This document shows, piece by piece, positions 8,538-17,724 of a DNA stretch of 64,000 bases (positions within the stretch are counted from its first letter, which is position 1; every line of letters starts with the position of its first letter). Both the position numbers and the translations under genes were made by a program. The stretch is from JAAYZM01 sp964510785. GTDB lineage: Bacteria; Actinomycetota; Actinomycetes; Actinomycetales; Cellulomonadaceae. The DNA lies in the NCBI GenBank assembly GCA_964510785.1, contig CAZECM010000009.1:4161-68160 (forward strand). Reading direction: 5' to 3'. The notes below the pieces were generated by a model, which saw only the letters and a list, made by a program, of their open reading frames with translations, did no database searches and was not told the origin of the DNA.

Positions 8538-8570
8538 GAGGGCCCGGGCGCATCGCGCGCCCGGGCCCTC
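8538..8570. terminator. Bidirectional terminator hairpin
   Basis: A perfect 14-base stem, GAGGGCCCGGGCGC (8538-8551) with its complement (8557-8570), has a 5-base loop. It sits between the convergent ends of the binding-protein gene (8518) and the DUF624 gene (8588) and can serve both directions. No T-run follows, as is usual at this GC content. Confidence 0.75.
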
Positions 8571-8587
8571 ACCCGTTCCCGGGACGC

Positions 8588-9193
8588 TCAGGGAGCGTGT
8601 CGCGAGAACATCGAGCGGAACAGGAACGCCGTGCCGTAGGCACCCACGGAGCAACCGATGGTCGCGATGATGAACCAGAAGCTCGGCGAGACGATCGCGA
8701 GGCATACCTGCGTCACGGGCACGAGGAGCACCGCGAAGCACCGCATGGGCTCGGCCGCGGGCAGCAGGAACGCGTTGCGCAGGGTCTGACGGAAGGTGTT
8801 CTGGTAGCGCGCCACGAGCCCCATGGCCACGAGGAACGCCGTGAGCAGGTAGCCGATGGCGAGGATGCTCAGCACCATCGCGGCCCCCGCGAGCGGGTTG
8901 GCGTGCTGGGACCAGAACACCGCGGCGAACGTCATCGCGAAGGCAGGCACGAGCGTCGCGAGCATGAGCGGCGTGGCCCGCAGGAAGCTGCGTCCGAACG
9001 CGGGGAAGTAGTCCTTGACGAGGTTGCCGCGCTCGTCGTCGGAGTAGCGGTACGTCACCTCGAACAGCGCGCTCGTCGCGGCGCCGATCGTCACGACCGG
9101 CAGGCACGTGACGAGGTAGACGACGTTGAGCCCGACGAACGACAAGAACGTGATGAGCCCCTGCACCCCGCGTGACTCCGGGTCGATCCGCAT
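8588..9193 (-). CDS. DUF624 (YesL-like) membrane protein
   Basis: A 201-residue integral membrane protein with about five hydrophobic segments (FLSFVGLNVVYLVTCLPVV, then segments near residues 75-95, 105-130, 145-165 and 170-190). DUF624/YesL proteins accompany LplABC-type oligosaccharide importers in many Gram-positives; their biochemical role is unknown. The ATG at 9193 follows GGAAGGA. The gene lies 34 bases after the GH42 stop, so it is probably the third gene of a GH3-GH42-DUF624 operon read from the promoter at 14384. Co-occurrence supports a role in uptake or assembly of the transporter at 4796-8518. Confidence 0.85.
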   Translation of the reverse strand: MRIDPESRGVQGLITFLSFVGLNVVYLVTCLPVVTIGAATSALFEVTYRYSDDERGNLVKDYFPAFGRSFLRATPLMLATLVPAFAMTFAAVFWSQHANPLAGAAMVLSILAIGYLLTAFLVAMGLVARYQNTFRQTLRNAFLLPAAEPMRCFAVLLVPVTQVCLAIVSPSFWFIIATIGCSVGAYGTAFLFRSMFSRHAP

Positions 9194-9227
9194 CCGGTGT
9201 TCCTTCCCGTCGCCGCGTCCTACCTTC

Positions 9228-11336
9228 TCACGCTGGGGCGGGGGTCGAGTCGGGGCCAGGGCCGACGACGACGACGCCGGACGCGGGCACCTCGACCACC
9301 TCGCCGGGACGGAAGGTCCGCCCGGTCAGGAGCTCGTGCAGCGTGGTGGTTCCCCGGGCCCGGACCCCGCCGTCGAGTGCCGCGGCGAGCTCGTCCGCGC
9401 CCACCCGCACCGCCGCGTCCGTGTGGTTGAGCACGAAGGCGTGGTCGCCTCGCCGCGTCGCCTCGACACCGCGCGGCAGTCCGGGCAGCAGCCCGGTGAC
9501 GCCCGCGCCCGTGAGCACCTCGGCGAGCACCCGCCCGAGCGCCTCGCCGTCGAGCGCCGCCCCGACGTACCAGGCCCGACCCTCGCCGTAGGGGTGTCGG
9601 GCCACGGCCACGGCGTCCTCGAGCTGCGAGGCTCCCGGCGCGGCGCCCAGGGAGAGCAGCACCTCGGCGCCCTCGGTGCGCGCGTGCTCGGCGTAGGTCT
9701 CGACCGTGAGCGAGGGGGACGAGTCCCCGGCCCAGGTGCCCGGGACCCCGCCCTCGGGCAGCGGCACCCACTCCTCGCCCGAGACACCGAGCACGTCGCG
9801 CAGCGGCACGGGGAAGCGGCCCACGTGCAGGTGTGCGCCGTCGTCGGCCACTCCTGAGAAGGGGCCGAGCGCGAGCGTGCCACCACCCGCGACGAAGCCG
9901 CGCAACGCCCCGGCGGCGCGTTCGGTGAGCAGGTAGAGCGAGGGGGCCAGCACCACGTCGTACGCCTCGAGGTCCGCGGCGACGGCTGGCGGCGGGACGA
10001 CGTCGACCGCCACGCGCCGGTCCCACAGCGCGCCGTGCCACGAGCGCAGCGTCGCGAGCGGGTCGAGCCGGTCGGTGGGCATCGCCTGTGCCGTCGCGGC
10101 CCACCACGAGGGCCAGTCCCACACGAGCGCCACGCGGGCGTCGGTGCGCGCACCGACCACGGGCGCGAGCCGCGCGAGGTCCGCACCGAGCCGCCGCACG
10201 CCGTCGTGCACCGCCGTGTCCGGCCCCTGCACCGGGACCATGCCGGAGTGGAAGCGCTCGGGCCCGGAACGGGCGGCCCGCCACTGGAAGAAGCAGACGC
10301 CGTCCGCCCCGTGCGCCACGGCCTGCAGCGACTCGAGGCGGGACCGCTCGGGGGATTTCGTGAGGTTGTGCGCCCGCCAGCTCACGGCGCTCGTGGCGGA
10401 CTCCATGAGCAGCCACGGCGCACCGCCGCCCAGGGAGCGCATGAGGTCCTGCGTCAGTGCGGCGTCGCACAGCGAGCGGGTCGTGCCCGGGTCCGGGTCG
10501 GGGTAGGCGTCGTCGGCCACGAGGTCGAGGTCGCCGGCCCACGAGAAGTAGTCCACGAGCGGGAAGAAGCCCATGAAGTTGGTGGTCACGGGCCGCTCCT
10601 CGTCGTACGAACGGATCACCGCCACCTGCTCGCGGTACACGGCGAGCAGCTCGTCGGAGGTGAAGCGGCGGAAGTCGAGGTCCTGGCTCGGGTTGCGGTG
10701 GTACGGCGCGGCGCGCGGGGGGAGCACCTCGGCGAAGGAGCCGTAGCGCTGCGACCACACCGTGGTGGCCCACGCCGCGTTGAGCGCCTCGACGGTGCCG
10801 TAGCGGTCCTCGAGCCAGCGCCGGAACGCCGCGGCGGCCTCGGGCCCGTGGTCCACCTGGCCCAGCTCGTTGCCCACGTGCCACATCACGACGGCCGGAT
10901 GAGCGGCGAAGCGCTCGACCACGGCGCGCGTCACGGCGAGCGCGCGCTCGCGGTACTTCGCCGAGGACGCCGAGAACTGGTTGCGCGAGCCGTAGGTCAG
11001 GCGCACTCCCTCGGGCGTGACGGGCAGCGTCTCGGGGTAGCGGTCGCCGAGCCACGGCGGCGGGGACGCCGTGGGGGTCGCGAGGTCCACGGCGATGCTC
11101 CCCGCGTGCAGCAGGTCGAGCACGTCCGCGAGCCAGTCGAGGTCGAGCTCGCCCTCGCGTGGCTCGATCGTGGCCCACGAGAACACCCCGACGGTCACGA
11201 GGTTCACGCCCGCCCGCTGCATGAGCCGGGCGTCCTCGGCCCACACCTCGCGCGGCCACTGCTCGGGGTTGTAGTCTCCGCCGAACAGGATGCCGCGCCC
11301 GCGCGTCACGTCCGCGAGGCTCGGGCGAGCGCTCAC
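9228..11336 (-). CDS. GH42 beta-galactosidase
   Basis: A 702-residue glycoside hydrolase family 42 enzyme, which removes terminal beta-D-galactose (some members act on alpha-L-arabinopyranose). The TIM barrel begins at GILFGGDYNPEQWP. The acid/base glutamate is E157 in WHVGNELG and the nucleophile E312 in LLMESATSAV; a trimerisation domain and a small beta domain follow. There is no signal peptide, so it works in the cytosol on imported sugars. The GTG start overlaps the TGA of the GH3 gene by four bases (GTGA), implying coupled translation. In the proposed pathway it removes the galactosyl cap from xyloglucan side chains. Confidence 0.93.
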   Translation of the reverse strand: MSARPSLADVTRGRGILFGGDYNPEQWPREVWAEDARLMQRAGVNLVTVGVFSWATIEPREGELDLDWLADVLDLLHAGSIAVDLATPTASPPPWLGDRYPETLPVTPEGVRLTYGSRNQFSASSAKYRERALAVTRAVVERFAAHPAVVMWHVGNELGQVDHGPEAAAAFRRWLEDRYGTVEALNAAWATTVWSQRYGSFAEVLPPRAAPYHRNPSQDLDFRRFTSDELLAVYREQVAVIRSYDEERPVTTNFMGFFPLVDYFSWAGDLDLVADDAYPDPDPGTTRSLCDAALTQDLMRSLGGGAPWLLMESATSAVSWRAHNLTKSPERSRLESLQAVAHGADGVCFFQWRAARSGPERFHSGMVPVQGPDTAVHDGVRRLGADLARLAPVVGARTDARVALVWDWPSWWAATAQAMPTDRLDPLATLRSWHGALWDRRVAVDVVPPPAVAADLEAYDVVLAPSLYLLTERAAGALRGFVAGGGTLALGPFSGVADDGAHLHVGRFPVPLRDVLGVSGEEWVPLPEGGVPGTWAGDSSPSLTVETYAEHARTEGAEVLLSLGAAPGASQLEDAVAVARHPYGEGRAWYVGAALDGEALGRVLAEVLTGAGVTGLLPGLPRGVEATRRGDHAFVLNHTDAAVRVGADELAAALDGGVRARGTTTLHELLTGRTFRPGEVVEVPASGVVVVGPGPDSTPAPA

Positions 11337-14300
11337 GAGGGCTCTCCGTCGGGAGCGAGGAACGTGAGCTCGGCGAGCCGGGCCGCACCGCTCAGGGTGA
11401 CGCGCGCGTCGACCGGGTCGGCCAGGAGGTCCGTGGCCGGGTCGAGGTCGACGACGACGTCGTGCCACACGTACTGCCGCTCCGCCGCCGCGACGGACTC
11501 GGCCGCCTCGGGGACGGTCACGGGACCGGCGAGCGGTACCCAGGCGGGGTGTGCGGTGGTGGATCCCGCGCCGCCCGCCCGCCGCAGCTCGAGGGTCACC
11601 GTGGCCGCGCTCGCGGCCGGCAGCCGCCGTCGGGCAAGGCGCAGCCGCACGTGCCCGGCCCCTGCGAGGTCGAGCCGCTCGAAGCGCGCCCATCCCGAGC
11701 CCTGGCCGAGCGCGACCTCGAGGCAGTCGCCGTCGCGCCGAGAGGCGTCGGACGTGACGAGGCCCTCGTAGCCGTCGAAGGCCGCCGCGGGCAGGACGGC
11801 GGCGAGCGTGCGGCGCACGGGTCGTTCGGGGCCGACGACGGTCAGCTCGGCGCCCACCGTGAGGTCCGACGCGGAAGGTCCGCTCGCGAGCCGGTAGGTC
11901 CCTGCCTGCACCCGGAAGGCGCCCGGCGTGACGACGGCGCCGCGGTCGCCGGCCACCTCGGCCGCGACGTCCCACACCGCGAGCGAGCCCAGCCTCACGG
12001 GGAGCGTCACCTCGGTGCGCTGCCCGGGTTCGAGGCGCACGCGGGTCCACGCGAGGAGGCGGGTGCGCGGGGCGCGCAGCGGCAGCTCGGGCGCCTGGGA
12101 CCAGATCGCGACGAGCTCCTCGGCCGCGCGCGCACCCGTGTTGTGCACGACGACGGTCGCGAGCAGGCCGTCGTCGTCGGCGGTGCTGTTGTTGCCCCCG
12201 CCCCCGCTGCCGCCCTCGCCATCCTTGAGGTCCCCGCCGGGCGCGACCCAGCGCGCGGGCGCGTGCTCGAGGGTCGTCGCGGGGGCGTTCAGGCTCGCTG
12301 CGGAGAGCGAGAGCGACTCGTGCACCACGCTCGAGTACCCCAGCCCGTGGCCGATCCCGTAGAGCGGGCGGGCCGTGTTGTAGCGGTAGGTCTGGCCGGC
12401 CGTGACGACGTCGTAGTCGAGGATGTCGCCCGCGTCCACCCCTCGCGCCCACCAGGTCTGCGGCAGGCGGCCCGTGGGCTCGCGGTCCCCGGACAGGACG
12501 TCGAGCAGCCCGTGGCCGAGCTCCTGGCCGGCGTGGCTCGGCCACACCACGGCGGCGGCCTGCGCGGACTCGGTGGGGATCGCGTACGGGTAGCTCGAGA
12601 CGAGGGTGAGCACGGCGGCGGGGCACGCCTCGACCGTCGCGGCCCACGTCGCGCGCATCGGGGCGGGCAGCTCGAGCCCGGGGCGGTCCGCCGTCTCGCG
12701 CCCGTGGACGTGCGGGTCGTTGCCGAGGGCCACGATCGTGACGTCGGCCCCCTCGCACGCTTCCCGGACCGCGTCCGCACCCGGGCGCAGCACCTCGACG
12801 GTGAAGACCGTCGCGAGGTCCGGCTCGGCTTCCGTGACGAGCAGGCGGGACCCGAGCTGCACGCGGAGCCAGCGCCCGGAGCCGGCGTGCTGGAGGGCGA
12901 TCCCCTCGCCGCGCGGCACCCGGCGGAACGTCTCCTGGGCCACCCAGCCGCCCACGCGCTCGGCGTCCGCCGCCACGATCCAGCTCGCGCCGGTGAGCAG
13001 GCCGCTCGTCGCGAGGGAGCGCAGCGTGACGATGTCGTGGCCCCAGTCGGTCACGGTGAACCGGGTCGCGGGGCTCGTGGTGTCGACCTCGCTCGCCGTG
13101 ACGACGTCGCCCACCTCGGCGACGGCCAGGACGTGCGCCCCGACACGCAGGACCACCTCGTCCCCGCCGTCGGCCACCCGGACGTCCGCGGCCGGGTACC
13201 GCTCGCGCACGGCGTCGGCGATCGTCACGGCGTAGGGCGGGGTCCCGGAGTACCAGTCCGTGACGACGTGGTCGGCGAAGGGTCCGACGACGGCCACGAT
13301 GCGCGGCTCGGCGAGCGGGAGCGGCCCGGTGCCCGCCGTCGGCCCGTCGTTGGCGAGGATCACGACGCCGCGGCCGCTCGCCTCGCGGGCGAGCGCGCGG
13401 TGGGCGGGCAGGTCGATCGCGTCGGCGCCGATCCCGAAGGGGTCTTCGCCCGAGAGCTCGCCCGTGCGCTCGCGCAGCTCGAGGAGGCGCAGCACGGCGG
13501 TGTCGACGTCGGCCGCCGTGACCAGGCCCGCCGCGAGCGCCGCGGTGACGCGCTCGACCGTGATGTGGGAGCGCGTGTCGTTGTCCGTGAAAGAGTCGAT
13601 CCCCGCCGTGAGCGCGGCGGCCGTGGCCTGGACGTGGTCGGGGAAGTAGCGCTCGCCGTCCACGAGGTTGGAGGGCGCCTGGGCGTCGGAGACGACGGCG
13701 ATCGGGCCGGGTGCCCACGAGCGCAGCTCGGCGAGGAGCCCGGCCGCGACATGGTTGGGCCGCCCGTTGACGAGGTTGTAGGAGGGCATGACGGCGCCCA
13801 CGACCCCGGCGCGCAGCGGGCCCGTGAACACGGGCAGCTCCGTCTCGCGCAGGGTCTGCGGGGGCAGGTGGGAGCTCGTGACGGCGCGGTCCACCTCGTT
13901 GCCGTAGGCGAGGAAGTGCTTGAGCGTGGGGACCGTGCGCCACACCGTCGGGTGGTCGCCGCGCAGGCCGCGGCAGTAGGCGGTCGCGAGCTCGGACGTG
14001 ACGTCGGGGTCCTCCGAGTAACCCTCCTCGCCGCGGCCCCACAGCGGGTGGCGCAGCGTGTTGACGACGGGTGCCCACACGTTGAGGCTCACCCTCGGGT
14101 CCTGTGCGTGCTTGGCCCGCACCTCGGTCGCGGCCACCTCGCCCACGGCCGTGAGCAGCCGCGGGTCCCAGCTCGCCGCGAGTCCGGGGGGTTGCGGGAA
14201 CACGGTTGCGGTGCCGAGCCACGCGAGCCCGTGCAGCGCCTCGGTGCCGGTCGTGAACGGGGCGAGGCCGAGGCGTTCGACGGCCGGCGCGTGCTGGTGC

Positions 14301-14377
14301 AGGAACGCGACCTTCTCCTCGAGGGTCAGGTCGGCGAGCACGTCCTGCGGGGTCATCGGGTCTCCTTCGGCCGTCAT
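11333..14377 (-). CDS. GH3 beta-glucosidase/xylosidase with extra beta domain
   Basis: About 1014 residues, intracellular (no signal). The N-terminal barrel has GRGEEGYSEDP and KHFLAYGNE motifs and the nucleophile D231 in VVSDAQAPSN; the (alpha/beta)6 domain and a fibronectin-III-like domain (around WSQAPELPLRAPRTRLL) follow. An insertion between the two catalytic domains (IALQHAGSGRWLRVQ) looks like a beta-trefoil/fascin-type fold. A Gly/Ser linker and a C-terminal beta-rich region may bind carbohydrate. The first ATG (14377) lies 6 bases after a TACGCT -10, so the message is probably leaderless; a second ATG at 14356 has GAAGGAG before it. Likely role: removing beta-linked glucose or xylose from the oligosaccharide backbone. 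Confidence 0.88.
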   Translation of the reverse strand: MTAEGDPMTPQDVLADLTLEEKVAFLHQHAPAVERLGLAPFTTGTEALHGLAWLGTATVFPQPPGLAASWDPRLLTAVGEVAATEVRAKHAQDPRVSLNVWAPVVNTLRHPLWGRGEEGYSEDPDVTSELATAYCRGLRGDHPTVWRTVPTLKHFLAYGNEVDRAVTSSHLPPQTLRETELPVFTGPLRAGVVGAVMPSYNLVNGRPNHVAAGLLAELRSWAPGPIAVVSDAQAPSNLVDGERYFPDHVQATAAALTAGIDSFTDNDTRSHITVERVTAALAAGLVTAADVDTAVLRLLELRERTGELSGEDPFGIGADAIDLPAHRALAREASGRGVVILANDGPTAGTGPLPLAEPRIVAVVGPFADHVVTDWYSGTPPYAVTIADAVRERYPAADVRVADGGDEVVLRVGAHVLAVAEVGDVVTASEVDTTSPATRFTVTDWGHDIVTLRSLATSGLLTGASWIVAADAERVGGWVAQETFRRVPRGEGIALQHAGSGRWLRVQLGSRLLVTEAEPDLATVFTVEVLRPGADAVREACEGADVTIVALGNDPHVHGRETADRPGLELPAPMRATWAATVEACPAAVLTLVSSYPYAIPTESAQAAAVVWPSHAGQELGHGLLDVLSGDREPTGRLPQTWWARGVDAGDILDYDVVTAGQTYRYNTARPLYGIGHGLGYSSVVHESLSLSAASLNAPATTLEHAPARWVAPGGDLKDGEGGSGGGGNNSTADDDGLLATVVVHNTGARAAEELVAIWSQAPELPLRAPRTRLLAWTRVRLEPGQRTEVTLPVRLGSLAVWDVAAEVAGDRGAVVTPGAFRVQAGTYRLASGPSASDLTVGAELTVVGPERPVRRTLAAVLPAAAFDGYEGLVTSDASRRDGDCLEVALGQGSGWARFERLDLAGAGHVRLRLARRRLPAASAATVTLELRRAGGAGSTTAHPAWVPLAGPVTVPEAAESVAAAERQYVWHDVVVDLDPATDLLADPVDARVTLSGAARLAELTFLAPDGEPS

Positions 14378-14383
14378 GGCACG

Positions 14384-14404
14384 AGCGTAATCGAAGCGGT
14401 TCGA
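14384..14404 (-). promoter_or_regulatory. Operator and leaderless -10 of the GH3-GH42-DUF624 operon
   Basis: On the minus strand, the operator TCGAACCGCTTCGA (14404-14391) is followed by the -10 TACGCT (14389-14384) and, 6 bases later, ATG 14377. The operator fills the space between -35 and -10, so bound LacI protein would exclude RNA polymerase. Confidence 0.7.
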
Positions 14405-14466
14405 CGACGCCACCCCCGACGAGCCGGTCCAGCGTCAGAGTCGCGTGTGCCCCTCGCGCGGGGGGA

Positions 14467-15471
14467 TCACTCGGCGCGGGGCTCGCGCGTGCTGCCGCGG
14501 TCCACGAGCGTGGGGGCGATGAGCCGGACCTGCCCGGGCTGCTCCCCCTCGATGAGCGGGACGAGCATGTCCACGGCCGCGCGCCCGATGGTCTCGGCGG
14601 GCAGGTCGATGCTCGTGATGGGACGCACCTGCGAGATCGCGGTGCTCTCGGGGCTCAGCGCGAGCAGCGAGAGGTCCTTCGGGATGCGCAGCCCCCGCTC
14701 ACGCAGCGCGGAGATGATGTGCGGGAGCGCCACCTCGTTGTGGACCACGACGCCCGTGACGTCGGGCAGCTCGTCGAAGAGCCGGTCGACGGCGACCCGG
14801 GCGCCCGCCACGGAGGAGTCGGTCGGCACCACGAGGTAGGGCACGCCGGCCGCCTCGCTCGCGCCCACGAAGCCGCGCGTCATGCGCTCGGCGTAGGACG
14901 TGTGGCGCTCCATGACCTCGGTGGGCGAGCCGAGCAGCGCGACCGAGCGGTGGCCCAGGTCGATCAGGTGGCGGGCCGCGGCGCTCCCGGCCTGCGCGAA
15001 GTCGAGGTCGATGCAGCTCAGTCCTTCCGGCTCGGAGGGCAGGCCGATGAGCACTGTCGGTCGCCCGAGGGCGGTGAGCTGCGGGACGCGGGGGTCGGAG
15101 GCCTCGATGTCCATGACGACGACGGCGTCCACCATGGAGGAACCGACCACGCGGTCCAGGACGCCGTCCTCCTGGGTGACGAGCAGCACGTCGTAGCCGT
15201 TCGCGTTGGCCCCGCCCACGACGCCGGTCACGAACTGCATGATGACGTTCATGTCGACGCCTACACGCAGCGGCGCCATGAGGCCGATCACGTCGGTGCG
15301 CGCGGAGGCCAGCGCCCGGGCGCCCGCGTGCTGGCGGTAGCCGAGCGCCGCGATGGCCTGCTCGATGCGGCGGCGGGTCTCCTCGGAGATGGGGCGCTTC
15401 CCCGAGAGCGCGTAGCTCACGGTCGAGGGGGCTACCCCGGCGCGCTGCGCCACGTCGTCGATCGTCACCAC
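14467..15471 (-). CDS. LacI-family transcriptional regulator of the glycan locus
   Basis: About 334 residues. The N-terminal LacI helix-turn-helix reads TIDDVAQRAGVAPSTVSYALSG, followed by the hinge region (ALASART) and a periplasmic-binding-protein-like sensor domain with typical LacI landmarks (VDAVVVMD, GHRSVALLG). I chose GTG 15471, which has AGGAAAGG at 10-base spacing; an in-frame TTG at 15495 is the alternative. The gene is divergent from GH31 and upstream of GH3. Matching palindromes at all three promoters imply a local repressor, released by an oligosaccharide inducer. The regulator may also control itself through the site at 15535. Confidence 0.9.
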   Translation of the reverse strand: MVTIDDVAQRAGVAPSTVSYALSGKRPISEETRRRIEQAIAALGYRQHAGARALASARTDVIGLMAPLRVGVDMNVIMQFVTGVVGGANANGYDVLLVTQEDGVLDRVVGSSMVDAVVVMDIEASDPRVPQLTALGRPTVLIGLPSEPEGLSCIDLDFAQAGSAAARHLIDLGHRSVALLGSPTEVMERHTSYAERMTRGFVGASEAAGVPYLVVPTDSSVAGARVAVDRLFDELPDVTGVVVHNEVALPHIISALRERGLRIPKDLSLLALSPESTAISQVRPITSIDLPAETIGRAAVDMLVPLIEGEQPGQVRLIAPTLVDRGSTREPRAE

Positions 15472-15523
15472 GGCGGTCGGACCTTTCCTCGACAAGTGTT
15501 TTCCGAGACTAGAGCAATGGGTC

Positions 15524-15548
15524 TAGGCTATGCCTCGAAGCGCTTCGA
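15524..15548 (+). promoter_or_regulatory. GH31 promoter with perfect LacI operator
   Basis: TAGGCT (15524-15529) is a -10 candidate. It is followed directly by TCGAAGCGCTTCGA (15535-15548), a perfect 14-base palindrome at the expected transcription start. It is the best copy of the operator. The divergent regulator gene has its own -10 candidate (TAGTCT on the minus strand near 15510). Confidence 0.7.
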
Positions 15549-15584
15549 CAGAAGCGACGCGCGAGCGCCCGACGGAGGACGGTC

Positions 15585-17724
15585 ATGAAGTTCAGCGACG
15601 GCTACTGGCTGCTGCGGCCCGGCGTCACGGCGCTCCGCCCGCGCGACATCGACGCCGTCGAGCGCGACGGGCGCGACCTTCTGGTCTACGCCCCGACCTC
15701 GCCCATCCAGGAGCGCGGCGACACCCTCAACCGGCCGTTGCTCACGGTCCGGGTCTCCTCGCCGCTGCCCGACGTCATCGGTGTGCGCATCTCCCACCAC
15801 GTGGGCGCCGTCGACCGGGGTCCGCACTTCCCGCTCGCCCGCACCGAGCACCCGATCGAGATCGACGTGCCGGCACGCCCCGGCAAGGGCCCCGCGACGT
15901 ACACCGCGGGCCGGCTCTCGGCGCGCATCGCGACCGACGGGGAGTGGGGCGTCGAGTTCGTCGCGGACGGCAAGGTCCTCACGCGCTCGATGGACCGCTC
16001 CGTCGCGGCCCTCGAGACGCCCGATGGTCACTTCGTGCGCGAGCAGCTCACGCTCGGGGTGACCGAGACGCTCTACGGGCTCGGCGAGCGCTTCGGCACC
16101 TTCGCCCGCAACGGCCAGTCCATCGACGTCTGGAACGAGGACGGCGGCACCGCCTCGGAGCAGGCCTACAAGAACGTGCCGTTCTACCTGTCCGACGCCG
16201 GGTACGGCGTGTTCGTCGACCACCCCGAGCGGGTCTCGTTCGAGCTCGGCACCGAGGTCGTCTCGCGCGCGCAGTTCTCCGTGCCGGGCAAGGAGCTGCA
16301 GTACTACGTCGTCTACGGCGCGACGCCCAAGGAGATCTTGTCCCGCTACACCGAGCTCACGGGCCGGCCCGCGCGAGTCCCCGCATGGAGCTACGGCCTG
16401 TGGTTGTCGACGTCGTTCACCACGAGCTACGACGAGGAGACCGTCTCCTCGTTCGTCGACGGGATGGCCGAGCGCGGGCTGCCGCTCTCGGTGTTCCACT
16501 TCGACTGCTTCTGGATGCGCGCCTTCCACTGGTCGGACTTCGTGTGGGACCCGGCGATGTTCCCGGACCCCGCGGGGATGATCTCCCGCCTCAAGGAGCG
16601 CGGCCTGCGCATCTGCGTGTGGATCAACCCGTACATCGCCCAGCGCGGCCACCTCTTCGAGGAGGGGCGCCGGCTGGGCTACCTCGTCAAGCGGCCCGAC
16701 GGCAGCGTGTGGCAGTGGGACATGTGGCAGGCCGGGATGGCGCTCGTCGACTTCACCAACCCGGACGCGCGGGCGTGGTTCCAGGGCAAGCTCGGCGACC
16801 TGCTCGACCAGGGTGTGGACTGCTTCAAGACGGACTTCGGCGAGCGCATCCCCACCGACGTCGAGTGGCACGACGGCTCCGACCCGCTGCGGATGCACAA
16901 CTTCTACGCCCAGCTCTACAACGAGAGCGTCTTCGACCTGCTCACCGAGCGTCGGGGCGAGGGCGACGCGGTGCTCTTCGCCCGTGCCGCCACGGCCGGG
17001 GGCCAGCAGTTCCCCGTGCACTGGGGCGGTGACTGCGACTCGACGNNNNNNNNNNCACGGCACCCGGTAGGAGTTGGAGCCGTGGGCGTTCGACGAGGAG
17101 GCCGTCGAGGTCACGCGCGCCTTCACCCGGCTCAAGCTCTCCCTCATGCCCTACCTCGCCGCGGCGGGCGAGGAGGCGGCCGCGACTGGCGTCCCCGTGA
17201 TGCGCGCCCCCGTGATCGAGTACCCCGGTGACCGCGCCGTGGCGGGACTCGGCACGCAGTACTTCCTGGGCGAGTCGCTCCTCGTGGCCCCCGTGTTCTC
17301 CGAGGACGGTCACGTGGACGTGTACCTGCCGCGCGAGGAGCGCGGCGCGAGCGGGCGGTGGACGCAGCTCCTCACGGGAGAGCTGGTCGACGGCGGACAG
17401 TGGCGCGCGGAGAGCCACGGCTTCGACTCGATCCCGCTGTACGTGCGTCCCGGCACCGTGCTGCCCGTGGGCGCGGTGCACGACACCCCCGAGTACGCGT
17501 GGGCCGACGGCGTGACGCTGCGACTGTTCGACCTGCCCGACGGCTACGACGCCGAGACCTTCGTTCCCGGTGGCACGGGAGAGCCCGCGACGTTCCGGGT
17601 GCGGCGTGCGGGGGATCTGATCACGGTCTCCTCGCAGGACGCCCCGGGAACCTGGCACGTCGAGGTCGACGGTCGCGTGGCGGACGCCGTGGGGGCCGCG
17701 AGCGTGACGCTCGACGTGGCGTGA
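15585..17724 (+). CDS. yicI: GH31 alpha-xylosidase (YicI type), broken by an assembly gap
   Basis: A glycoside hydrolase family 31 enzyme of the YicI group, which removes alpha-1,6-xylose from the non-reducing end of xyloglucan oligosaccharides in the cytosol. The xylose-pocket signature FHFDCFWMRAFHW matches YicI; the nucleophile is D417 in CFKTDFGERIP. The start is ATG 15585 after GGAGGACGG. Bases 17046-17055 are N; the stretch that should carry the acid/base aspartate (WSHDIGG in relatives), roughly 55 codons, is missing. Bases 17056-17084 are inverted: read on the other strand they encode HGSNSYRVP, exactly what should precede WAFDEEAVEV. The gene is therefore probably intact in the organism and broken only in the assembly. 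Confidence 0.9.
17046..17055. other. 10-N assembly gap in GH31
   Basis: A placeholder of fixed length. Comparison with the family suggests about 165 missing bases on the left, and the next 29 bases (17056-17084) are flipped between a 6-base inverted repeat (CACGGC/GCCGTG). Confidence 0.9.

Noticed and set aside
9228..14222. A 1664-residue minus-strand frame seeming to fuse GH42 with a long upstream protein
   Set aside because: Upstream of 11336 it runs out of frame under the GH3 gene and has only Arg/Gly/Pro-rich shadow sequence. The GTGA junction explains the GH42 start.
17046..17724. GH31 as a true pseudogene with a stop at 17068
   Set aside because: The in-frame TAG lies in the flipped block; read correctly, that block encodes the expected HGSNSYRVP.
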